Assembly (NCBI GenBank): GCA_004194705.1
Contig: SADC01000053.1
Location: 62,001 to 126,000 of the forward strand
DNA length: 64,000 bases
Direction: 5' to 3'
Source of the DNA: Ditylenchus dipsaci
Taxonomy: Eukaryota > Nematoda > Chromadorea > Rhabditida > Anguinidae
The notes beneath the pieces were generated by a model. It made no database searches and was not told where the DNA came from. It was given only the letters and a program-made list of their open reading frames with translations. Of this stretch, positions 1 to 10,900 are shown one piece after another (position 1 is the first letter of the stretch; each line of letters opens with the position of its first letter). A program made the position numbers and the translations under genes.

Positions 1-322
1 TCGACTATCCATTGTGGTGTAACTCGGACCCCCGGTATCAGCAAACGTTTAAGAAATTTCCTAGTGTTTTCCAGGAGATTGACCGCATTAATTTTTCGCG
101 ACGAATATCTTTTGCAGTACTTGCAGGAGACTCGCTAGAGTTCTCGCATTGCTTCGCCTATGGTTTGCAATTTTTAGTAGTTATTAAAAAGGTTATAGGA
201 AAATGGGCTTTGATGTTGCTTCTGTAGAGTTTGCTAAGGATCAGCACCCCTCTTATTTTTTAATTCCATTTACGAAAAGGAGGTTAAAAAGAAGTTTTGT
301 TAGAAATAAAAAAGGCTGGATA

Positions 323-567
323 CCGTATATTCTCTATTAATCCCCCACGGGGGATTATTTTTCAACTCCTAGAAAATCGGAAAAATTTGAGGTCAATTTT
401 GAGATTTTTGGGCAGTCGACCAAAATCTAAATGCTGGAATCAGGAGAGCTCATGCTAACTAAAAAAACGCAAAAAACAGATTTGTAAAATGTTTTTTCTA
501 GGCTGAGATATCAGGTCCCTAGGGTGGGGGATTATTAGAGAGTGGGGAGTCAATAGAGAATATACGG
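323..567. mobile_element. MITE of the CCGTATTTTCTCTAAT family
   Basis: Short element bounded by TA dinucleotides, with inverted ends close to CCGTATATTCTCTATTAA. The interior (a gaggtcaattttgag block, a gagagctc block and a ctaggctgagatatc block) recurs at 21042-21277, 22605-22830 (reversed) and about 54320-54530, so this is a repeat family and not a gene. The TA flanks suggest Tc1/mariner-type mobilisation, which is inference. Upstream of it (1-320) I see only unsupported short open frames. Confidence 0.6.
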
Positions 568-1098
568 TAATTATAGAACAAACCAATAATATGGACAACA
601 AAATCAAAAAAGTGAAATGGCTTACTATGGTGTTCTTTTCGGATATTTATGGTGTCCTGCAGAAAGACAAGAGTGAAAGCAAAGCCATAAAAGACATATT
701 TTCTGATTTTCTTTACAAAATAACCGGTTTTCTTCTATGCTCCTACATGTGCTCTGCCTCCCACTTAAAGGGCTGAAACAGCCCAGGTGGAAGCATTCCT
801 AGTGGAATCAGTGTGTAAAAGACAGGTAGAGAAAGCGAATTTACGTAATTTTCATCACTGCTTGCCCCTAAAGAGGGCATCAGGTGGCTGTTGGCTGTTG
901 TCTTCTCCCCGCGCATTTGGAACCACGCTTTTGTTAGAGGGTTGTTTGGAATGATTTTTAGAGAGCCATCTTCTTGAGAATGTCAACAAGGCTACAATAA
1001 GTGGTTTTTTACAAACTCTTGGCCATCCACCACCCATAATGGGCTCCAGGTTCCTACTTTTGGATTTTCTAATACCTTTGTTTTTATTGGAATTTCAG

Positions 1099-2661
1099 AT
1101 CTCAGCAACCAGTGCTACTTAATTCTCGAGATACATTTGAGCTGTATGAGAAACGCTCCAACTCACCACTGCACCAGTCTTCAGGCATAAATAATGGATA
1201 TAATAGACAACAGATGGGCTATATTCAGGAACCACCAGGTGGGACTAGAGAAGAGCGTTATATGGTAGACGCCAATACTGCTTACCCAATATTTTCAGTC
1301 AATGAGAAGAAAAAATGTAAGTTTTCAGGTTTAAATTCTTTGTAGTCCATGAAAATTTCCTTATTTACTGATATTGGGATCGCATTGACACTGTATTTTT
1401 TTGACTGACCTACGACCGGGTACACATTATGACCGGGTACAACGACCGGGTACACTTTTTTGTAAAAGTTTAAAAAAAGTATGGTTAAACCACACGTTTG
1501 AGTCCGTCCCAACGGGCGCTGACCTACTCTTGCCTAAGCCTAAGTGCGCAAAATAATAGAAAAATCGAAAAAAATTTTAAAAAATTAACAGTGGGGACCA
1601 AGGCGAAATTTGGCACTGTACCCGGTCGTTGTACTCGGTCGTTGGTATACCATTTTTTTTTAATAGAAAATATATTGATGGTCTTTTTATTGATGCGTTT
1701 TCGTTTTATCGTTTTATTGATGGTCTTTTTGACACCACCATATTTTACTGTCATTTATATTCTTGTTTTTTTTTCCTTTTTTTGTACTTCGAGAAACATG
1801 ATTGGACCCGTCCTAACACACGCTGGTCCACCATTGCCTAACCTAAAGAAAGTAATTATTTGGTACATCTTTTATGGAATTCCGGATAAAGGATAAGAAA
1901 TACTTACTAAAAATAATTGAAAAGACCAGACCATCAGGCACTTTGCCGTAAATACATTAATAATCTGAACCCGGCTCTAGTAAACAATACGTTTCCATTT
2001 TTTGCCTTGGACCCCCCCCCCAGTGTTGTTTTTTTTATTGAAAAACAGCTTGCTCTCCCTGTCCATTATAGTTATTTTAATATGGTGAATATAATAATTT
2101 ATGGTGATTATGGTTAACATGATCACCTTGACCATGATTACTATCAAAACAACAGGTGGACCAAGCTGTTTTAAAAAAAAAGCAACAGGAGGGACCAAGG
2201 CAAAAAATGGAAACGTATTTTTTACTAGAACCCCTCCCTTTTATTGTAAATGTGTTCTGGCAATATGTTATCGACCTGCTTCTTTTGCACGGGAAAGTTG
2301 AAACGCCTACGGTTGGTAGATTCGCCGGCGAAACGAATATTTGGCGAATTCGCCATCACCCAACTCTAGTCACGCCTCAATTTTTTAGATGAGCTGCAAT
2401 TTAGTAGTGATAGCAATTTAAAAAAAGATCAAAAAACTATTATGGATTAGATAAGGGTTTTTGACGAAACATTACAGCCTTTTACTGTATGCACTGCAAT
2501 AAAAAATCTTAGAACCAATTCGACCAGTCCAATTGCTTTAATTAAAACTACAACTTTAAGTGCCAATGGGTTGGATCATCGGGATAGCAGTTGCAGTGCC
2601 CATTTTTGTCATTCTCATTTTATTTCTAGCAGTGTGGTTGCAAGAAATGGGGCTGATTTGA
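1099..2661 (+). CDS. Possible C-terminal tail-anchored membrane protein, last two exons
   Basis: Two exons are inferred. The first is 1099-1316, after a TTTCAG acceptor and before a strong GTAAGT donor. The second is 2561-2661, after a weaker TTTAAG acceptor. Joining them keeps the frame. The first exon encodes a polar stretch with Pro, Gln and Asn that ends in Glu-Lys-Lys-Lys. The second begins MGWIIGIAVAVPIFVILILF, a hydrophobic span, and stops eight residues after it, as in tail-anchored proteins. AATAAA motifs near 2750 and 2764 fit a 3' end. The intron is filled with repeats. Upstream exons were not found and I recognise no family. The membrane segment is clear; the join is inference, because the second acceptor is weak. 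Confidence 0.4.
1411..1648. repeat. Inverted repeat built on GACCGGGTACA
   Basis: Two or three copies of an ACGACCGGGTACA-like motif at 1411-1455 are mirrored at about 1618-1648. The spacer contains an agtccgtcccaacgggcgctg motif that recurs in variant form near 1806, 16568 and 21668. It lies in the proposed intron of the preceding gene. It looks like a non-autonomous element; no clear target duplication was identified. Confidence 0.5.
1985..2222. repeat. Fold-back repeat with GGGACCAAGGCAAAA ends
   Basis: The left arm (about 1988-2050) and right arm (about 2150-2222) are inverted copies with some mismatches. The AGGGACCAAGGCAAAA motif at the arm ends recurs near 39174 and inside the mariner at 52454-53307, which suggests a shared origin. 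The left arm carries a run of C. Confidence 0.5.
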
Positions 2662-2754
2662 ACAAATATAGACGCACACTTCCAATTGATTTGTACCTCA
2701 TTTATTTTGTATATCTCTTCAAACAATTCAAAAAAAAACAATACTGTAAATAAA

Positions 2755-3143
2755 TTAAAGGCAAATAAAATTATTTGTTTTGTATGTGCTCAACCTGTAT
2801 GTGTTCAGTAGAATGTTTTCCACAAAGTACACGCTAGATTGTGACCTGAAATCAACTTGTAAATCCACACCTAATACACACAAAAACCAACCCAGATTAG
2901 TAAACGAGTTGGGTCTAGCAGGTTTTTGCCCTGCTGTGTCTATCATTTCACTGGTATTGGGGGATCGGTTGCGACTTTTGGAGCCTCGGCGGTCAGCCAC
3001 TACATTGTTGTTACGTCTAACACTAAACTTACGAGATTTATGTGTTAGTTGGTTTAGCAAATATTGGTAAAGTGGAAAACCTGTATGTTCTGTCCATTTG
3101 ACGTTGGTGGTCGGCGTGGGTGCTGGATTGCTCCAAGGATACA
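2755..3143 (-). CDS. Possible last exon of an unknown gene
   Basis: A minus-strand open frame of about 129 codons follows an ATTTCAG acceptor (exon start 3143) and stops at 2755. It begins VYPWSNPAPTPTTNVKWTEH and is rich in Asn, Arg and Ser. No family is recognised. It converges on the 3' end of the plus-strand gene at 1099-2661. An overlapping plus-strand frame of 96 codons exists, so the strand is uncertain. The region upstream is occupied by half of a repeat (about 3160-3370) and then the hAT element, so earlier exons may be displaced or lost. Confidence 0.3.
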
Positions 3144-3820
3144 CTGAAATGAAAAGAATTTCGGCCCTCATTCAGAAATAACTTGAGTTGAATTTTATTT
3201 AAGGAGTATGCCCGTGCGCAACACAGCGAAGAAAGACTGACACCATTGAGATTTTCGGAGCCAATTGAGATTCGGCAAAAATGTGTCGAAAATTGGGGTA
3301 AAAAAGTGTGGAACCTTAGGCGGGAACGAGCTTGAAGGGGTGACGGTTTATCAAGAGTCGACTGCATTGGTGATCTCCAACTACTTTTTAAATTTAAAAA
3401 ACACCTTCTGTCAGATCAAGTGTAACATTCATTAAAAATTTAGTGGCAAAAAAGGATTGCTGGTCTTTGCCTTTTTCAGTCCGTTTCAGAATTTTCCAAA
3501 AGTTTATTCACATTTAATGTTTTTACCGTATTTTCTCTAATAGATTTTTATGTACATAACAATAAAATCAAGTTCTATGTGAAATGCAACACCAAATTAA
3601 TGAAATACAGCGCCTAATTTATTTTTCCAGCATATTTTTTCAATCTTAGTCGAAAATAATAGGGTTGGGTGATGGAAAGTTTGCACGGAAAATTTCTGGA
3701 AACTTTCCAGAAACTTTCCGGAAAGAATTAAGATTCTTTCCAGAGCCTTAAAATTTGGAAAGATTCTTTTTGGCGCAAATTCAAATTTCTTAACATGTCC
3801 TTGATATTGCTGTCGCATAA

Positions 3821-4592
3821 ACTGATTTGGTTTGCGAAAAGGCTGAAATATGCCACGAAAAAGATTATTTCTGCCACGAAAAACGACATACCACGAAAAA
3901 GCGGAAATGTGCCACGAAAAAGCTGAAATGTACCACGAAAAAGCTGAATTGTGCCACGAAAAAAAATATTTATGCCTTTTTCTGTCCAAGACCAACCAAA
4001 TTTTGCAATATTTTGCAGGAATTCAAATTTTTTAGTCATGAAATAACTTGGATCCCTCAGAATCCGACCCAGGAATGGCCAGAAGCCACTGAAAGTTGGT
4101 TTTTTGGGGTTTACTAAAGAGGGAGTAAACTTTTTGCGAAAATTCGATTGAGCGGATCAGAATCCCGGTCCGATCGGCTGAATCACTCAGAATTCCAGGT
4201 TTATGGTGGCTTTGAGTGGTTCAGGGTGAAATTCTAAGTGATTCAGCCGATCGGACCGGGATTCTGATCCGCTCAATCGAATTTTCGCAAAAAGTTCACT
4301 CCCCTTTAGTAAACCCCCAAAAAACCAACTTTCAGGGGCTTCTGGCCATTCCGGGGTGGGATTCTGAGGGTCCAAGTTATTTCATGATTAAAAAATTTGA
4401 ATTCTTGCAAAATTTGGTTGGTCTTGGACAGAAAAAGGCATAAATATTTTTTTTCGTGGCACAATTCAGCTTTTTCGTGGTACATTTCAGCTTTTTCGTG
4501 GCACATTTCCGCTTTTTCGTGGTATGTCGTTTTTCGTGGCAGAAATAATCTTTTTCGTGGCATATTTCAGCCTTTTCGCAAACCAAATCAGT
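3821..4592. repeat. Nested fold-back element with CCACGAAAAA repeats
   Basis: The two arms (3821 to about 4190, and about 4220 to 4592) are near-perfect inverted copies starting ACTGATTTGGTTTGCG. Each arm holds six or seven spaced copies of CCACGAAAAA. It lies between the hAT left end and the transposase start codon, so it is either an insertion into the hAT or part of its leader. A tattgctgtc motif is found just outside both ends, but not as a clean duplication. Confidence 0.8.
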
Positions 4593-4684
4593 ATGAGCCT
4601 ATTGCTGTCCTCAAATTTTGTCATTTTTCATTTGCCTGTATTTAGCTCACTTTATTCTTTTCTTTTATCCGCTTTTGTTTAGCA

Positions 4685-7013
4685 ATGCCAAAAACAAAGC
4701 CAATAAGCTGGAGCTGGAGATATTTTAAACGCGAAGAAGATCCGAAGGGAAAAATTGTTGGATTTTTCATCTTCTGCGACCAGCAATATGTGGATAACGC
4801 CACAAGGCAAGAAGCTCATCTAAAGGTAAAATTTCTGACATCTTTGACATTCTAATTACCATCTTTAGAACTGCAACAAAGTTGGTGCCGAAGCGAGGAA
4901 GCAAATCGATCACCTCTCGAAGAAGCCTGCTGTCCGAAGAAGTCGAAGCCTGTCGCCAGAATCGAAGAAGACAAAGCTCTCCGAATCTGTAATCTTGCAA
5001 GGCAGCACTGGAAGCATCAAGCACTTCTTCGACTCAACATCTAAAGAAGATCAGGAAGAGCTGGACATTCTCCTGACAAGGGTTGGTTTTCTGAGAGAAC
5101 TTTTCTATCTTCTTGCTTCTACCTTTTCATTTAGGCTATCGCCACTGGGAATATAGCTCCGAACATCCTTGACAATCCGTTTTTCAAGCAGTTCGTCGCC
5201 AAGCTCAAGCCATCATACAAGCTTCCGAACCGTCAGCAAAAGTTTGCAAAGGCTTTGATTCCGGCAGAATTCAATCGTGTGAAGCAAGCTCTGGAGGACT
5301 CTTGCAACAAAGTGGGTATTCAAAGTTTCACTTGTGGTATCTTTATGTTCAGGCCGATTTCTTGGCAATCTCTTCGGATGGTTGGACAGACGTGCGCAGC
5401 AATTCCATTATCAACGTGGTCGTTCACACTCCGAAGCCATTCCTCTACGATTCAATCGACGCAACTGCAGTGGAAGTAACTGGGGATCTTGAGCGAATCC
5501 AGCATACTGGTAAGAGTTTGTACTCGCTAAAGATGTTCAGCTCGATTTTAGGAGACTTCATCGCCGAAGTACTGTCAGAGCAAATCAACAAACTAGGCAA
5601 GCACAAGATCGTCGCTGTCGTTACTGATCATGCTGCCAATATGCGAAACGCCTGGAAGAAATTGGCTCTGGAATTCCCGTGGATTCTCTTTGAAGGCTGC
5701 AAGGCTCATGCAGTTGATTTGGCCGCAAAAGACATCTGCAAGAAGACGAAGATTGCTGAGTGCTTGAAATACTGTGTTGAAGTGGCTAAGTTCTTCAGGT
5801 AAGATTGGTTTTTCAGTGGTCGATAACTTGATATGATTTTAGGAAGAAGACGCCGGAGCTAATTCTTTCGAAGGCGCAAGTCGAGCAAAGCGGTTCATCG
5901 CTGATCCTTCAGCTACCGGTTCAGACTCGCTGGGGAACATGGTCAAGGCTGGTCTCTTCTATTATGTCAAGTGAAGTAGCTCTTAAGTCTGCGATCTGTG
6001 CTCCTGGAATATTGAAGGATGCGACGCTTAAGCGAGAAGCCGAACGACTCCGGAAGATGCTCTTGGAATCAGAAGACTTCTGGCTCGACGTAAAGGATTG
6101 TCGAAAAGTTCTTTCTCCGCTGGCTGATGCTATCACGGGAATCGAAGGGAACAAGGTGAACTCAAGGAGGTAAGTCGCTTTATTGGTTGAATTGATTGAT
6201 CTGTTTCTTAGGTCTTACAGGATCATCCGCGATGCTTTCGCCAAATCAAAAGCTGCTGTTGAAGAAAGTTGCTGGTTTTATGATTTAAAAGACGAGCTGA
6301 AGGAGGTAGGGTGTCTTTTGCTTACTTGTTTAACTTTCTGTTCAGATCCTTAGGGTTCGCCAAGAGTTCGCCAAGTCGGATGTTGCTCATTTGCTGGAAC
6401 TGCTCGAGCCATCGCAAAGAGCACAGTCGCTAACGGATGAAGAAAAGCAAAGAGCCATCGATCTCTTGGCCAACAAGTGCCTCAAAAATCCCGTGTTTGC
6501 TGGTCGAGAACAGGAAGTAACATTTATTTATCGTTTACTTTATTAATTTTTGTTTTAGGTGCTGGCTGAGTGGGCTTCGTGGCTTGCTGGGACCGGGGTC
6601 TTCGCTTTAGATAACCGTCGCTATGCGTGGGATGCCGTCAACTCAATGGATGCGTTTACCTGGTGGAAAGCATTCTTCTCGGGCACACTTCTCTCCAAAA
6701 TCGTTCAGATGATCCACAATGTCCCGGTCTCTGCTTCGTCTACAGAAAGGAACTGGTCGCTCCGTGGTGGAATTCACACAAAACTTCGTAACAGGTTTGT
6801 AGTCTTGATTTTGATTTGAAATTCCATTTTGATTTTAGGATGAAGGTCGCCACGGCTTCGCAAGTAACATTCATAAAGCACAACCTCTTGTTGGAATTCG
6901 GGCATCTTTTCAAAGGTAGGCAGGGCGAGAAGGCTGTGGAATCCGAGGAACAGCTCGAAGAAGAGGATCTACAAGAAATTTGTGATGAGAATGATTTATT
7001 TAGTTTCGATTAA
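4685..7013 (+). CDS. hAT-family transposase, intact, ten exons
   Basis: Exons: 4685-4825, 4869-5081, 5135-5311, 5353-5509, 5552-5798, 5843-6169, 6212-6305, 6346-6516, 6559-6794 and 6839-7013. They sum to 1938 nt, or 645 residues plus stop, with every phase matching and introns of about 41-53 bp. The N-terminus has a Trp-Arg-Tyr-Phe start followed by a CDQQ...HLKNC segment, which may be a BED-like zinc finger. The RNase H-like core shows ISSDGWTDVRSNS and VVTDHAANM, the two expected Asp regions. The C-terminal hAT dimerisation domain shows WWKAFF and PVSASSTERNWS followed by KLRNRM. The product should bind the TAGGGTTG ends and subterminal repeats in the nucleus and move the element by cut and paste. 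Confidence 0.93.
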
Positions 7014-7200
7014 TTGTTGATTTGAATGTTATGATGTTTTTTTTGATGTAACAGAGGCTTTGTGCAAATAAATTCGAAGAACTTAAGTGGGAGAATCGAA
7101 AAAGTATCTTTCCAGAATTTTGGAAACTTTCTGGAAACTTTCCGGAAACTTTCAGGAAATTTTCTGGCAAAAGATTCTTTCCGGAAAGATTACAACCCTA

Positions 7201-7905
7201 GAAAATAATGAAATGTTTTTTATGAAACCCTGCACTTAACTTCTTTTTGAGAAATTTATTCATTTTTGAATAGTTTTCACCGAGATTTCTGATTATTAAA
7301 TCAAAGATTTTGAATCAAGTCGGGGTGCTTCTATTAGACCGTACGGTATCTGAAGGGTATCTGAATACCCTTCTAGTTTGGTCTACCTTACTCCCTCGAA
7401 GCAAAGAATTTGATTTTAGTCAAAAACATTTAGTCAGAAAAGGGGTTTTTCCTGCACAAAAAACCTTTTACGTGCGTTAGAATAGTTAAATCGTCAAAAT
7501 ACATAATTTTGGGAAGGGGTGTGGTTGGATGGTTTACTTTCTTCACGATCTGAAATAAATTTCTGTTTGACGTCAAGAAAAATGACGCGGCGCTAATACA
7601 GGACGCGAACTTTAAACACAGGCTGCAAATAAATGTGCAAATTTGAGTTTGAAATCTTATTTTTGAGTAATTTCATGAAAGTATTTTATGAAGCGGTATT
7701 TAAAGGCTGGGAACTGTGCAGAGGGGTATCTTATGAAGAGCGTATCTTATGAAGAATGTTGATTTGCCTTATTTAGTCTAAAACCAACCAATCTAGTTTA
7801 AAAGGGTATCTTACAGAGAGCGTATCTTAAGAGGAGGGTATCCTACATAGAGCGTCGACTGTACTATAAATAAATGACTAGAGCAGAGGGGGTCATTTTG
7901 TTCAG
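7201..7905. other. Gene-free stretch with one CAGTCGA-type repeat end
   Basis: After the hAT target duplication this stretch holds repeated GGGTATCTTA-like motifs (about 7347-7380 and 7685-7850). It ends in GTCGACTGTA at about 7855-7864, the right end of the CAGTCGA element family seen elsewhere in the window. No gene was seen. Confidence 0.45.
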
Positions 7906-10900
7906 CTATGGACTTGATTTTTGTGGTAACATATTAGCTAACCTATTCATGTATCCTTCCAACCAAGACTTGCGCCTCTGTCCCTGCCTGCTGCCACCAC
8001 TATGCAAGGCACTCTCGTCGGATACGTCACTTCCATTACCAATTCGCAAGGATACTTCTGACTCCAGAGAACAACGGCTGTCCTTGGACTCTCGCCTGCT
8101 GCCTCTGTCTTCCAGTCTTCCATCAGCAGACAGAAAGGACATTTTCCTGCATACAAACCAATAAAAAAAAATTTTTAAATAACAAATGTGCAACCGACCT
8201 GCCATCTCCACCAAACGAGGGTCTGGCAGCAGTGATGAGTAATCGAGGTAGGTGGTTGGAGGACATGGACACCCGTCTGTTGCACAACCGCCTAAACCTT
8301 CAATGGGTTTATAATTGATTGATGGGATAAGAATGGCTCACCCATTCTCACTCTTTTGCTTGAACTCGTCGGATTCGTAGCGCAACTGCTCTATTATATC
8401 CAACAGGATTCGAGTTGAACTCACTGCAAAATAAATTAGTGATGATAACAAAAGGGTGACAGTAGGTGAGCATACAAGTGTCATCAAAATGGGCAGGACT
8501 TAATTCTGGCAATGCCAGTCCCAGAACCAATGGATTTAGTAAGTGATGTGCAATAACTAAAATAAGGACACTTATATTCGTGTGAAATAGTGGTTGCCTA
8601 TCAAAGCATTTTTAAATTTTTGATATTTAAAAGAATTTTCGACGATTTTTGAGTCCAAAACTTTTCCTTAGGTGTTTTTTGTAATGGATTTGTTTTTAAA
8701 GACTGACTCAAAATTCAAAAATGTTTGTTTGGTTAATTATGTCGAAAATATAATTTTCGCTTGGTAAATGGACAAATCCATTAAGGCAATACAGAGACAA
8801 TAACCGAAAGCCAGGGAAACCTGCCAAAATTAGTATTTTTGACATCACATACCCAAAAAAACCTTTAATTTTGAGACGATAAATTATGATAGATTTCTGA
8901 GTATTGGACTTTGAAAAAGGTCGTGGTTTTAGGAATTGTGTAAAATTATTGAAACGTAATTTGTTCAAAAAGTACCGAGTGGGTCTTGCAGCCTACTCAC
9001 ATCACAAGTTAGTATTCTTTGCACCAGTCCTAAATCCACAAAGCACTTTCAAAATATCACGTTTTAGAGAAAAAGACTTACTTGACTTTGAGTGGACAAT
9101 AGCTGAAAAAAATAACATTAAAAAAATTGAGAGTCAAAGAATGTTACCAGGATGTAGAGCATTGCAAACAGTGGCCACAGTCAGCAAATAGTGGAGGGTG
9201 GCAATGTCACATCGGTCACTCAAATGAGCTATAGTCACCAACAGGTCAATTTGGCGCTGAATTGCGTTTGGTTTTAACACAGTTAAGGGCACAGGTAACG
9301 AAAAAGCACCCCACTCGAGTAAAGAACAAGCACCCCAAAAAACAGCTTGGTCCCCCTGTTGATTTTTTTTTAAATTTATAAAATCAACAGGGGGGACCAA
9401 GCTGATTTTGGGGTGCTTGTTCTTTACTCGAGTGGGTGCTTGTTCTTAACCTTGGCCCAGTTAACACAATTCATAAAGGTAAATTAACAAACAGGGATGT
9501 GGTCTTCGAAGAAGCAGGCTTGTGACTGGAACAAAGGGATCAGCTTTTTGTTGATGAACCACAAAGGAATGTAATCCACTATGTGAGGGATTGTGCGGAG
9601 AGCTGTTTGCTAAACAGCGCATCAATTATATGAGAATACGTCTGGACTAATACAACCTTCAAGTGGGGGTCAGAACCAGAGAGGTAGAATACCAACAAGT
9701 CAAAACAACTATCTTCCACTTGTTCGTCACTCAGCCTCCGGAATATTGTTGCCATATTGTCCAGAACTGCTTGGCTCAGCTGATAAAAGTCTAGTCAGTG
9801 AAATAATTTTTTTAAACATATTTGTTTTTAATTTTAATATTCAACACTCTTTTGCCGCCTCCTTGGCTCGGCTTATATGGAATAATTTTTTTAAACATTT
9901 TTAAATATGAAAAACCAGGGCCTATGCAAAACTTTTTGACGTATCACAGCAAAATCCCATCCATCAATGATTTCTTAAAAAATGTAGTCTTGCAACATTA
10001 CACGGTAATCATGGTTATGCAAAATTCACATCTCGCGTAGTTTATCTGAATTTGTGACGTGCCCAAAATTCGGATCTTCGGGATGGGACAATGAAAAAAC
10101 TTTTAGGAAGATACAGTTTAGTTCAATTTACGTCCTGTCCCGTTTGAGTCCTTCCATTCACGTCCATAGTTGCACCAGCGCCAAGCGCCAGCGCCGGCGC
10201 TGTTTTGAAAAATGTCTGACGGCGGCGCCAGCCACCGGGTGCCGGAGCTTGGCGCCGTAGCTGGCGGCATGTTTTTAAATGGCGCCGGCGCTGAAAGTAT
10301 TATATCTACCGTTGCTATTCGAATGAAAGTTATGAAAAAATATCAAGTACATTTATTTTCGAAACTCACTGCTTTTCGATTAAAGGATTTAGAGGTGCTT
10401 TTACGGCTTCTTTTTGACACCGGCTTTTTTACATGTTTTTCGTATATTTTCCTTTCTTTTCTCAAATGTTTTCACATCCTTTTGTAGCTGAGAGTTTTTT
10501 TTTCGATTAGGTTGTCAGCAACTCTTTTTAATGGCTAAACACTCCTTGTCCATAACTCTCATTTGATTGAATTATAATTCTGTAGCTCCAGTCATACTCC
10601 CGCGGGCCACGGGTCAAGGGTCAAGCACCCCGAAAGCCACGGGTCACACACATTTTTTTAATTCTGGCAACACATCTAAGGGTAAATCGACCCTGCTTTA
10701 CACAATAGAGGTAAAATAAGAACTTTATAGATAGTGAAAAATAATTTTTCGGCTGACCCGCAGGTCCTGACCCGCGTCCCAAATTCGCCAATTTGACTCG
10801 CGGGTCACTGACTTGTGGGTCACGCAGAAACTGGGTTTAAACGTTATTATAGCAAATCTGTTATTCCTATGTTGTAGAGCAGGGTCGATTTTCTTATAGG

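Larger units (their letters stand above)
3660..7200 (+). mobile_element. Complete hAT transposon with 8-bp target duplication
   Basis: The ends read TAGGGTTG at 3660 and CAACCCTA at 7200. They are flanked by identical 8-bp duplications, GAAAATAA at 3652-3659 and 7201-7208. Both subterminal regions (3676-3745 and 7107-7190) are dense in GGAAACTTTCC-like palindromes, the usual layout of hAT transposase-binding repeats. The element carries one intact ten-exon transposase gene and an AATAAA near 7068. A separate fold-back element (3821-4592) sits inside its 5' part. Intact ends, perfect duplications and an unbroken gene suggest a recent, possibly still active insertion. Confidence 0.93.

Noticed and set aside
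12..227. A 71-codon plus-strand frame at the window start.
   Set aside because: No start context, splice signal or family pattern; the text reads as chance translation of AT-rich DNA.
2780..3070. Plus-strand frame of 96 codons.
   Set aside because: It lies opposite the minus-strand candidate exon, which has a better splice acceptor and composition; not strong enough to list as a gene.
3597..4645. Frames such as FSWHNSAFSWYISAF on either strand.
   Set aside because: They translate the CCACGAAAAA array of the fold-back element.
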